Assembly (NCBI GenBank): GCA_043721435.1
Contig: JAYSQR010000008.1
Coordinates: 1-12,387 of the forward strand
Source: VFJL01 sp043721435
GTDB lineage: Bacteria > Pseudomonadota > Gammaproteobacteria > Burkholderiales > Nitrosomonadaceae
Direction of reading: 5' to 3'
Length of the DNA: 12,387 nt
The translations under genes and the position numbers were made by a program. The notes beneath the pieces are model-generated. The model was not told where the DNA came from and ran no database searches. It saw nothing but the letters and a program-made list of their open reading frames with translations. Positions within the stretch are counted from its first letter, which is position 1; every line of letters begins with the position of its first letter. This document shows, piece by piece, positions 1-6,264 of the stretch.

Positions 1-44
1 TGCGCTAGACTGCGATTACTTTCGTCCCCGGCTCACACCGGTTG

Positions 45-2240
45 CTACTTGATCCGCATCCCGGGCTGCGCACCTTCATCAGGGCCCAGAAGATACAGCC
101 CGTTGCCGTCACCGGCTGCCAGCACCATCCCTTCCGACAGACCGAACTTCATCTTGCGTGGCGCAAGATTGGCCACCATCACGGTCAATCGCCCCTTTAG
201 TTTTTCCGGGTCATAGGCGGATTTGATGCCTGCGAACACGGTGCGTTGTTCCGTGCCGAGATCCAGCGTGAGCTTGAGCAGCTTGTCTGCACCTTCCACC
301 AGTTCGGCGTTGACGATGCGAGCGACGCGCAAATCTATCTTGGTGAAATCATCGATGCTGATGGTGGCGGGCTGAGTGGTGGTTTCCACGATATTCTCCT
401 GGTGTTGGGCATGGCGCTGCTGCGAATGCGGTTGCGGTGCGGTGGGCTTGAGACTTTCCGTGCTGGCTGCGACCAGCGCGGCAGTTTGCTTGGGGTCAAT
501 ACGGGTCATCAGATGTTGGTATGGTCTGATGGTATGCCCACTAGGTAAGGTTTGCAGAGCATCAAACCATTGTAATGGAGCAACATTCAAAAAGCTCTCT
601 ATCTGAACAGCAAGATTGGGTAATACGGGTTTTAAATAAATAGTGAGAATTCGCACTAGATTGATGCTCAAGGAACAAACAAAATGGAGTTTATTCTCAT
701 TTCCTAGTTTGGATAGTTCCCAAGGTTTTTCCTCGTTGACGTATTTATTGGCTATATCAGCCAATCGCATGATGAGCCGTGAAGCTTTGGCAAAGTCTCT
801 GCTTTCGTAAAGGCGTGCAAGATCATGTGATGCAAGTTGGAACTCGTGAAGTAATTTCTGGGGATTATTGATTAGGTGATCCTCGTAATTAGTATCTAAT
901 TTATTTACGTTCTGTGAATTTACATCTGCCCTATCTGTTTCTTCATTGGACAGAGCTATTACGGATTGACCGAAAGTAGAATGGACAGATTCGGGCATTT
1001 CTACCAATTCGCTATTAAATTGCTTGGTAATGAAGCCCGCTGTTCTGCTGGCAATATTGATGTACTTTCCGACCAGATCGCTGTTTACTCGCGCCACGAA
1101 ATCCTCCAGGTTCAGATCGATGTCTTCCATCGTCGAATTGAGCTTGGCGGCGTAGTAATAGCGCAGCCATTCCGGGTTCAACCCTTGCTGAATATAACTC
1201 TCGGCGGTGATGAAAGTGCCGCGCGATTTGGACATTTTCTCGCCGTTGACAGTGAGAAAGCCGTGGGCATAGATGTTCGTTGGTGTGCGGAAACCGGCAT
1301 TCTTGAGCATCGCCGGCCAGAACAGCGCGTGGAAGTAAAGGATGTCCTTGCCGATGAAATGATAAAGCTCAGCGGTTGAGTCCTTCTGCCAGAATTCGTC
1401 GAAATCGATGCCCTTGTCGTCGCACAGCTTCCTGAAACTGCCCATGTAGCCGACCGGCGCATCCAGCCATACGTAGAAATATTTCCCCGGCGCATCCGGA
1501 ATTTCGAAACCAAAATACGGCGCGTCGCGCGAGATGTCCCAGTCGGATAGCTTGTTTTCGCCTGCTTCCCCCAGCCACTCGCGCATTTTGTTGGCAGCCT
1601 TGGGTTGGAGCGTGCCCGAGGTCGTCCATGCGCGCAGGAAATCCACGCAACGGCTGTCCGAGAGCTTGAAAAAGAAGTGCTCCGAGGCCTTTTTTACCGG
1701 GACTGCGCCGGATACTGCGGAATATGGGTTCCTCAGATCAGTGGGTGCATAGGCCGCGCCGCAGGCTTCGCAGTTATCGCCGTACTGGTCTTGCGCGCCG
1801 CATTTGGGGCATTCACCCTTGATGAAGCGGTCCGGCAGAAACATCTGCTTGACCGGGTCATAGAACTGTTCGACAGCATGGGACGTTATCAGTCCGGCGG
1901 TTTTCAGTTTGGTGTAAATATCCTCGGAATACTGGCGGGTTTCCGGCGAGTGGGTGGTGTAATAGTTGTCGAATTCGACGTGGAAACCGGCGAAATCACG
2001 TTCGTGTTCTTTCTGCACCCGCGCGATCAGAGCTTCCGGCGTGATGCCTTCTTTCTCAGCGCGCAGCATGATGGGCGTGCCGTGGGTGTCGTCGGCACAT
2101 ACATAATGTACCTCATGTCCTTGCATTCTCTGGAAACGCACCCAGATATCGGTCTGGATGTATTCCACCAGATGGCCGAGATGAATGCTGCCATTTGCAT
2201 AGGGCAGGGCGGAGGTGACCAGGATTTTTCGCTTGCTCAT
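45..2240 (-). CDS. metG: Methionine-tRNA ligase (methionyl-tRNA synthetase), long form with C-terminal tRNA-binding domain
   Basis: Charges tRNA-Met with methionine in the cytoplasm. The 731-residue protein has the class I signatures: HLGH at residues 20-23, KMSKS at 335-339, and a zinc knuckle with Cys144, Cys147, Cys157 and Cys160. An anticodon-binding helical region follows, then a Gln/Thr-rich linker (about 590-625) and an EMAP/Trbp111-like tRNA-binding domain (about 626-731, with KIDLRVARI and NLAPRKMKFG). I start it at 2240 because MSKRKILVTSALPYANGS matches the family N-terminus; an in-frame ATG at 2294 would add 18 unfamiliar residues and run into the promoter. A weak AGGCAG lies 3 nt upstream. 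It is longer than E. coli MetG (677 aa), partly through an Asn/Asp-rich insertion near residues 431-461. The DNA coding for residues about 405-580 is much more AT-rich than its flanks. The gene is transcribed divergently from apbC. Confidence 0.97.
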   Translation of the reverse strand: MSKRKILVTSALPYANGSIHLGHLVEYIQTDIWVRFQRMQGHEVHYVCADDTHGTPIMLRAEKEGITPEALIARVQKEHERDFAGFHVEFDNYYTTHSPETRQYSEDIYTKLKTAGLITSHAVEQFYDPVKQMFLPDRFIKGECPKCGAQDQYGDNCEACGAAYAPTDLRNPYSAVSGAVPVKKASEHFFFKLSDSRCVDFLRAWTTSGTLQPKAANKMREWLGEAGENKLSDWDISRDAPYFGFEIPDAPGKYFYVWLDAPVGYMGSFRKLCDDKGIDFDEFWQKDSTAELYHFIGKDILYFHALFWPAMLKNAGFRTPTNIYAHGFLTVNGEKMSKSRGTFITAESYIQQGLNPEWLRYYYAAKLNSTMEDIDLNLEDFVARVNSDLVGKYINIASRTAGFITKQFNSELVEMPESVHSTFGQSVIALSNEETDRADVNSQNVNKLDTNYEDHLINNPQKLLHEFQLASHDLARLYESRDFAKASRLIMRLADIANKYVNEEKPWELSKLGNENKLHFVCSLSINLVRILTIYLKPVLPNLAVQIESFLNVAPLQWFDALQTLPSGHTIRPYQHLMTRIDPKQTAALVAASTESLKPTAPQPHSQQRHAQHQENIVETTTQPATISIDDFTKIDLRVARIVNAELVEGADKLLKLTLDLGTEQRTVFAGIKSAYDPEKLKGRLTVMVANLAPRKMKFGLSEGMVLAAGDGNGLYLLGPDEGAQPGMRIK

Positions 2241-2270
2241 CAACTGCCTGTAAGAATCCGATAAACGCGG

Positions 2271-2279
2271 ATTGTAACA
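2271..2279 (-). promoter_or_regulatory. Putative metG extended -10 promoter element
   Basis: On the minus strand the sequence reads TGTTACAAT, an extended -10 (TGn plus TACAAT), about 30 nt upstream of the metG start codon. No good -35 hexamer is visible at 16-18 bp, as is usual for extended -10 promoters. It forms a near-perfect mirror image of the apbC -10 at 2304-2312. This is a prediction from sequence only. Confidence 0.45.
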
Positions 2280-2303
2280 AACTGCATAACCCAATCCGAT
2301 ATT

Positions 2304-2312
2304 TGTTAAAAT
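2304..2312 (+). promoter_or_regulatory. Putative apbC-dcd extended -10 promoter element
   Basis: TGTTAAAAT is an extended -10 (TG, one base, TAAAAT) 39 nt before the apbC start codon. No clear -35 is present at the expected distance. Transcription would start near 2319 and cover apbC and dcd, which are separated by only 4 nt. Confidence 0.45.
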
Positions 2313-2351
2313 TCAGCGTCTATTTGCGTTTCAGCATAAGGGAGTTGCAGA

Positions 2352-3440
2352 GTGGTTATTTCGGAGCAGCAGGTGCAGTCCGTACTCAAGGAGATCACCG
2401 ATCTCAGTACCGGCAAGGATTATGTGACCAGCAAGGAAGCGCGCAATATCCGAATAGATGGCAGCAACGTAGCACTCGACATCGTGCTGGGTTATCCAGC
2501 AAAAAGCGTGACCGAGAGTATCCGCAAACAGGTGGCCGATCAGCTTGCAACCATTCCCGGCATCGGTTCCGTGAGTGTCAATGTCACCAGCAAGATTGTT
2601 CCGCACAGCGTGCAGCGCGGCGTGAAGCTCATTCCGGGGATAAAGAACATCATCGCCGTGGCTTCCGGCAAGGGCGGCGTGGGCAAATCCGCCACCGCGG
2701 TGAATCTGGCGCTGGCACTGGCTGCGGAAGGTGCTTCCGTCGGCATTCTGGACGCCGACATCTATGGCCCTTCGCAACCGCAGATGCTGGGCATTACCGG
2801 CCGTCCCGAATCTCTCGATGGCAAGAATCTGGAGCCGATGAAAGCGCACGGCATCCAGGCCATGTCCATCGGTCTGCTGATCGACGCAGACACACCCATG
2901 GTGTGGCGCGGGCCGATGGTGACGCAGGCATTGCAACAGTTATTGAACGAAACCCACTGGCACGATGTGGATTACCTCATCATCGACATGCCGCCCGGCA
3001 CCGGCGATATTCAGTTGACCCTGGCGCAGAAAGTGCCGGTCACGGGTGCAGTCATTGTTACTACCCCGCAGGACATTGCGCTACTGGATGCGCGCAAGGG
3101 ACTCAAGATGTTCCAGAAAGTGGGCATTCCGATCATCGGCATCGTCGAGAACATGAGTATTCACATCTGCTCCAGTTGCGGCCATGCCGAGCATATTTTC
3201 GGGGCGGGCGGCGGCGAGAAAATGTGCAAGGACTACGACGCGGAGTTTCTGGGAGCATTGCCGCTCGACATCAAAATCCGCGAGCAGACTGATTCCGGTA
3301 CGCCTACCGTGGTAGCGGATCCTGATGGACGCGTGGCAGGGATTTATCGCGGCATTGCCCGGCGCATCGCGGTGAAAGTTGACGAATTGTCGCAGGACTA
3401 CTCCGAGCTGTTCGCCAAGATTGTGATCGAGGATAATTGA
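2352..3440 (+). CDS. apbC: Iron-sulfur cluster carrier protein, Mrp/ApbC/NBP35 family P-loop ATPase
   Basis: Cytosolic ATPase that binds a Fe-S cluster and passes it to apo-proteins. The 362-residue protein starts with a DUF59/MIP18-like domain (about 7-85), followed by the ATPase domain. The deviant Walker A motif is GKGGVGKS at 106-113 (Lys107 and Lys112). DADIYGPSQP at 134-143 and the Walker B-like IDMPPGTGD at 211-219 follow. Cys273-x-x-Cys276 is the CxxC pair that bridges the cluster in the dimer. The start codon is GTG, supported by AAGGGAG at 2338-2344, 7 nt upstream. dcd begins 4 nt after the stop, so the two are probably co-transcribed and coupled, although no direct functional link is known. 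Length and motif order are normal for the family. Confidence 0.95.
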   Translation: MVISEQQVQSVLKEITDLSTGKDYVTSKEARNIRIDGSNVALDIVLGYPAKSVTESIRKQVADQLATIPGIGSVSVNVTSKIVPHSVQRGVKLIPGIKNIIAVASGKGGVGKSATAVNLALALAAEGASVGILDADIYGPSQPQMLGITGRPESLDGKNLEPMKAHGIQAMSIGLLIDADTPMVWRGPMVTQALQQLLNETHWHDVDYLIIDMPPGTGDIQLTLAQKVPVTGAVIVTTPQDIALLDARKGLKMFQKVGIPIIGIVENMSIHICSSCGHAEHIFGAGGGEKMCKDYDAEFLGALPLDIKIREQTDSGTPTVVADPDGRVAGIYRGIARRIAVKVDELSQDYSELFAKIVIEDN

Positions 3441-3444
3441 ACCT

Positions 3445-4011
3445 ATGACCATAAAATCAGATAAGTGGATCCGCCGCATGGCGACGGAGCACGGCATGAT
3501 CGAACCGTTTGAACCCAATCAGGTCAAGCAGCAGAATGGCCATAAGATCGTTTCCTACGGTACTTCGAGCTACGGCTACGATATTCGCTGCTCGGATGAA
3601 TTCAAGCTGTTCACCAACATCAATTCGACCATCGTCGACCCGAAGAATTTTGATGCCAATTCCTTCGTTGACGTGAAAAGTGATGTCTGCATCATCCCGC
3701 CCAATTCCTTTGCGTTGGCGCGCACAGTCGAATATTTCCGCATCCCGCGTAACGTGCTGACCATCTGCCTTGGTAAATCCACCTATGCCCGCTGCGGCAT
3801 TATCGTCAACGTCACCCCGTTCGAACCGGAGTGGGAAGGGTATGTGACACTGGAATTTTCCAATACGACCCCGCTGCCCGCCAAGATTTATGCGAATGAG
3901 GGCGTGGCTCAAGTGATCTTTTTCGAGTCCGATGAAGTATGCGAGACTTCGTACAAGGATCGAGGCGGAAAATATCAGGGTCAGCATGGTGTGACCCTCC
4001 CGAAAATCTAG
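3445..4011 (+). CDS. dcd: dCTP deaminase
   Basis: Deaminates dCTP to dUTP, feeding dUMP to thymidylate synthase; thyA lies about 2.2 kb further on. The 188-residue protein is close to the usual length (E. coli 193 aa). Family motifs are present: SYGTSSYGYDIR (37-48), LGKSTYARCG (109-118, with Ser112 and Arg116) and the catalytic Glu137 within VTLEFSN. The C-terminal KYQGQHGVTLPKI is the flexible nucleotide-closing tail. The ATG at 3445 lies 4 nt after the apbC stop, and GAGGAT near 3429 sits within the apbC 3' end as a probable ribosome-binding site. The shared transcript with apbC is inferred from spacing. A bifunctional deaminase/dUTPase cannot be ruled out by eye, but the overall match is to the monofunctional proteobacterial enzyme. 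Confidence 0.96.
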   Translation: MTIKSDKWIRRMATEHGMIEPFEPNQVKQQNGHKIVSYGTSSYGYDIRCSDEFKLFTNINSTIVDPKNFDANSFVDVKSDVCIIPPNSFALARTVEYFRIPRNVLTICLGKSTYARCGIIVNVTPFEPEWEGYVTLEFSNTTPLPAKIYANEGVAQVIFFESDEVCETSYKDRGGKYQGQHGVTLPKI

Positions 4012-4204
4012 GGAACCTTGACGGGTGCGATATGCCCCGTCCGGTTGCAGTGTTCTTGCCGGAAAGCGCAAACTGTTGTGGTCACGCCGCATCCGGACCC
4101 CAATAGCTTCCCCTCATGTTTGTCATAATCATCTGATATGAAATGGTTTTTTTAGCGGTGTTGCCAACGGGCCACAGCATCTTCTCATTGTCCTAAAAAA
4201 ACAC
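4012..4204 (+). other. Non-coding gap between dcd and the speC promoter
   Basis: No convincing ORF was found. GACGGG (4020-4025) can pair with CCCGTC (4036-4041), but no T-run follows, so it is not a classical terminator. TCAT (4129-4132) and ATGA (4138-4141) form a weak hairpin followed by seven T residues at 4147-4153. This could be a poor intrinsic terminator for the apbC-dcd transcript. A run of seven A residues (4195-4201) lies directly upstream of the speC -35 box and could act as an UP-type element. Confidence 0.35.
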
Positions 4205-4232
4205 TTGATTCCGCTGGAATGCGGCCTATAAT
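4205..4232 (+). promoter_or_regulatory. Strong sigma70-type promoter for the speC leader and speC
   Basis: TTGATT (4205-4210) and a perfect TATAAT (4227-4232) are separated by 16 bp. An A-tract lies immediately upstream. The expected start of transcription is near 4239, giving about 39 nt of leader before the small ORF at 4278 and about 127 nt before speC. The spacer contains CCGC (4211-4214) and GCGG (4221-4224), a small inverted repeat that could be a repressor site. Confidence 0.75.
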
Positions 4233-4266
4233 CCGGTTTTTTCGTAGCCCTCAATTAATAAAGCAC

Positions 4267-4272
4267 AGGAGG
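4267..4272 (+). promoter_or_regulatory. Perfect Shine-Dalgarno sequence of the leader ORF
   Basis: AGGAGG lies 5 nt before the ATG at 4278. It is the main reason for taking the tiny ORF seriously, because this ribosome-binding site does not serve speC, whose ATG is almost 100 nt further on and which has its own site at 4352-4357. Confidence 0.7.
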
Positions 4273-4277
4273 TCATC

Positions 4278-4343
4278 ATGAAAAGCAAAGCAAACTACTT
4301 CGGCCCGGTTGATCTGGTCAATATTCATATTCCCGAAACGTAG
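4278..4343 (+). CDS. Candidate 21-residue leader peptide upstream of speC
   Basis: An ATG-to-TAG ORF of 21 codons beginning MKSKANYFGPVD and ending NIHIPET. I do not recognise the peptide. It is supported by its position: it lies in the predicted speC transcript, has a perfect AGGAGG 5 nt upstream, and stops 22 nt before the speC ATG. It is in a different frame from speC. It has no membrane segment or repeats. The arrangement resembles regulatory leader ORFs of polyamine genes (known family: SpeFL upstream of enterobacterial speF), but I see no sequence similarity to SpeFL. A ribosome finishing at the TAG would cover the hairpin that hides the speC Shine-Dalgarno sequence, so translational coupling is the simplest inferred role. 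A chance ORF or a truncated gene remnant remains possible. Confidence 0.55.
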   Translation: MKSKANYFGPVDLVNIHIPET

Positions 4344-4345
4344 CG

Positions 4346-4357
4346 CCTCCCGGAGGA
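4346..4357 (+). promoter_or_regulatory. Hairpin covering the speC ribosome-binding site
   Basis: CCTC (4346-4349) can pair with GAGG (4353-4356) around a 3-nt loop, burying the GGAGGA Shine-Dalgarno sequence of speC (4352-4357), which sits 8 nt before the ATG. The stem begins only 3 nt after the leader-ORF stop codon. CCTCC (4346-4350) could instead pair with the leader's own GGAGG at 4268-4272, so the two pairings exclude each other. Visible complementarity is direct; the switching role is inferred. Confidence 0.45.
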
Positions 4358-4365
4358 AGACACTC

Positions 4366-5541
4366 ATGCAAACACGTACTGCCGCTCTACGAAAAAAAGT
4401 AGAAGCCGAAGTTATATTCGACACCCATCCCGAAGTCAGCCTGGATTTTGAACATGTTCGGGCAGCCCTGCAAAAGGGTTACAGCAAGCCGTTCCTGCTG
4501 GTTGACAGCAATATTGTCCGCAACAAAGCCCGCCGCTTCAAAGCTGTCATGCCGCGCGTGCATCCGCACTACGCAGTCAAGGCCAATCCCGATCCACGCG
4601 TGCTGCAAACGCTGATCGAGGAAGGTACGGGTTTTGAAATCGCCTCCATTGCCGAGCTGGATCTCCTGCTCAGCCTGGGTGTGCCGGCTGCGGAAATCTA
4701 TTACAGCAATCCGATGAAGTCGCGGGCATATCTGGAATATGCCGCTGCCAAAGGTGTCGAATGGTACGTGCTGGACAGTGTGGAAGAGTTGCGCAAAATC
4801 GTCAGCGTCAAACCGGACGCAAAGATGTACATGCGCATCGATACCCCCAACATTGGCAGTGATTGGCCGCTGGCAGGTAAATTCGGCACTCATGCCGCCG
4901 AGATCAAAGAGATCATCCTCGAAGCAGTCAAACTCAAGGCGGATCTTGCCGGAGTGACTTTTCATGTCGGTTCGCAGTGCCGCAATCCACAGAACTGGCA
5001 GGAAGGGATCACACGCGCAAAAAGAGTCTTTGCCGACATGCGCCATGCCGGATTGAATCCGCGCCTGCTGAACATCGGTGGGGGCTATCCGGTACGTCAT
5101 GTCAAACCCATTCCTTCGATTGAAGTGATCGGGGAAGTGGTGAATGCGGCCATCGCCGATTTGCCGGCGGATATCCATGTCATGGCCGAGCCGGGGCGTT
5201 ATCTGGTGTCGGACGCGGCTTACTTTATCTGTCGCGTGGTCGGTACCGCCACTCGCAACGGCAAACGCTGGATGTATTGGGATGCGGGCATGTTTGGCGG
5301 CGTGATCGAAGTCACCGAAGGCCTGCGCTATGAAATTCTTACCGACCGCAAAGGACAGGATATTTCCTGGTGTGTTGCCGGACCAACCTGCGATTCGGTG
5401 GACATTCTGATGCGCGACGAGATGCTGCCGGAAGATATCCAGGAAGGGGATTTCATCTATATTCCCAACGCCGGTGCCTACACCACCGCTTACGCCAGCA
5501 ACTTCAACGGCTTTCCATTGCCGGATGTGGTAGTGATCTAA
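4366..5541 (+). CDS. speC: Ornithine/lysine decarboxylase, PLP-dependent fold type III
   Basis: Decarboxylates ornithine to putrescine (some members also take lysine, giving cadaverine), the entry step of polyamine synthesis. The 391-residue protein has the alanine racemase-like barrel with the PLP lysine Lys72 in HYAVKANPD, HVGSQ at 200-204, the phosphate-binding GGGYP at 238-242, EPGR at 275-278, and the dimer-interface catalytic Cys342 and Asp346 in GPTCDSVD. This is the eukaryote/Pseudomonas-type enzyme, unrelated to fold-I E. coli SpeC. I start at 4366 because GGAGGA precedes it by 8 nt; an in-frame ATG at 4309 lies inside the leader ORF and would add 19 unfamiliar residues. Substrate choice between ornithine and lysine cannot be settled from the motifs I can read. 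The gene appears to be monocistronic after the leader ORF. Confidence 0.93.
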   Translation: MQTRTAALRKKVEAEVIFDTHPEVSLDFEHVRAALQKGYSKPFLLVDSNIVRNKARRFKAVMPRVHPHYAVKANPDPRVLQTLIEEGTGFEIASIAELDLLLSLGVPAAEIYYSNPMKSRAYLEYAAAKGVEWYVLDSVEELRKIVSVKPDAKMYMRIDTPNIGSDWPLAGKFGTHAAEIKEIILEAVKLKADLAGVTFHVGSQCRNPQNWQEGITRAKRVFADMRHAGLNPRLLNIGGGYPVRHVKPIPSIEVIGEVVNAAIADLPADIHVMAEPGRYLVSDAAYFICRVVGTATRNGKRWMYWDAGMFGGVIEVTEGLRYEILTDRKGQDISWCVAGPTCDSVDILMRDEMLPEDIQEGDFIYIPNAGAYTTAYASNFNGFPLPDVVVI

Positions 5542-5559
5542 ACCCTCCTTGTGAACAAG

Positions 5560-5591
5560 AATAGCGGAGCATTGCGCTCCGCTATTTTTTT
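5560..5591 (+). terminator. Intrinsic terminator of speC
   Basis: An 11-bp perfect stem, AATAGCGGAGC (5560-5570) with GCTCCGCTATT (5576-5586), around a 5-nt loop, runs into seven T residues (5585-5591). It starts 18 nt after the speC stop. Confidence 0.95.
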
Positions 5592-5624
5592 GAGTCTTTC
5601 GTCAACCGCTTGCGGCGGGGTGGC

Positions 5625-5753
5625 TTATTCCAGTTCCAGTTCGAGAGTGAAACAAGGCGGTGACGAGCGAACGCCACAGACAGTACAAGTAGTACGGCCA
5701 GGCGCGAGTGAGGATACCAACGAAGTGTCACTGATGAAATGGAATTGGAATTA
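5625..5753. repeat. Approximately 130-bp element with imperfect terminal inverted repeats (MITE-like or dispersed repeat)
   Basis: The left end TTATTCCAGTTCCAGTTC (5625-5642) is the imperfect reverse complement of GAAATGGAATTGGAATTA (5736-5753): 14 of 18 positions match, and two of the mismatches would be G-U pairs in RNA. Inside lie GGCG/CGCC (5656-5659 and 5672-5675) and GTAC/GTAC (5683-5686 and 5692-5695), so the whole segment can fold into a multi-branched structure. No protein is encoded. It fills exactly the gap between the speC terminator region and the folA stop codon at 5755-5757. Its style is that of short non-autonomous repeats found in many copies in some proteobacterial genomes, but copy number cannot be seen from a single window. 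Confidence 0.55.
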
Positions 5754-5754
5754 C

Positions 5755-6264
5755 TCAGGTTCTGCGGTCAAGCACTACAAAATGATATTCCAGCCCATCG
5801 TCCTCACTCAACCGGTGTTTTTCACGGGAAATTTCACGCCATTCCTGCTGGTCGAATTCGGGGAATAGTGCATCCCCCTCGAATTCCTGCTGAATCTCGG
5901 TGACATACATACGCTGGCACAACCCCAGAGCCTGCTGATAGATCTCCGCGCCGCCGATGACAAAGCTTTCCTGATCCATCTCTTTTCCTTCGCTGCAGAC
6001 TTTCAGCGCCTCGATTATCGAACCCACCACGATAGCGCCCGGGACCTGATAACCCGGCTGACGGGTGACGATGACGCTGGTGCGGCCAGGCAACAGTCTG
6101 CCAATGGATTCATAGGTCTTACGTCCCATGACGATGTGATGCCCCATGGTGAGTTGCTTGAAGCGTTTCAGGTCGGGGGACAGCTGCCACGGTAATGCAT
6201 TGTTCTTGCCGATAACGCGGTTTTTTGCCATCGCCACCAGAATGGAAAAGCGCGGTGGGCTCAT
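5755..6264 (-). CDS. folA: Dihydrofolate reductase
   Basis: Reduces dihydrofolate to tetrahydrofolate with NADPH, regenerating the cofactor consumed by thymidylate synthase. The 169-residue protein has SILVAMAKNRVIGKNNALPW at the N-terminus, the catalytic acidic residue Asp31 in LPWQLSPDLKRFK, MGRKTYESIG, VIVTRQPGY and VIGGAEIYQQAL, all in family order; E. coli FolA is 159 aa. The ATG at 6264 overlaps the thyA stop as ATGA, with no good Shine-Dalgarno sequence, which points to reinitiation by ribosomes finishing thyA. The stop codon lies directly against the repeat element at 5625-5753. Its C-terminus (VVLDRRT) has the usual length, so the element does not seem to have truncated the gene. Confidence 0.97.
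   Translation of the reverse strand: MSPPRFSILVAMAKNRVIGKNNALPWQLSPDLKRFKQLTMGHHIVMGRKTYESIGRLLPGRTSVIVTRQPGYQVPGAIVVGSIIEALKVCSEGKEMDQESFVIGGAEIYQQALGLCQRMYVTEIQQEFEGDALFPEFDQQEWREISREKHRLSEDDGLEYHFVVLDRRT

Noticed and set aside
1..44. Short sequence before the metG stop with CCGG/CCGG pairing
   Set aside because: The 4-bp self-complementary match is too weak, and without a T-run, to call a metG terminator; no other feature is visible.
2303..3292. 329-codon plus-strand open frame overlapping apbC
   Set aside because: It is a shifted frame of apbC, rich in Arg, His, Ser and Gly, with no family signature, while apbC has all its catalytic motifs.
4020..4041. Hairpin directly after dcd as a terminator
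   Set aside because: The 6-bp stem is real but has a 10-nt loop and no T-run on either side, so it does not meet the criteria for an intrinsic terminator.
4309..4365. 19-residue N-terminal extension of speC
   Set aside because: It overlaps the leader ORF in another frame, lacks a ribosome-binding site and does not resemble family N-termini; GGAGGA supports 4366.
5551..5868. 105-codon plus-strand ORF after speC
   Set aside because: It begins before the speC terminator, passes through the repeat element and enters folA antisense; no ribosome-binding site and no recognisable domain.
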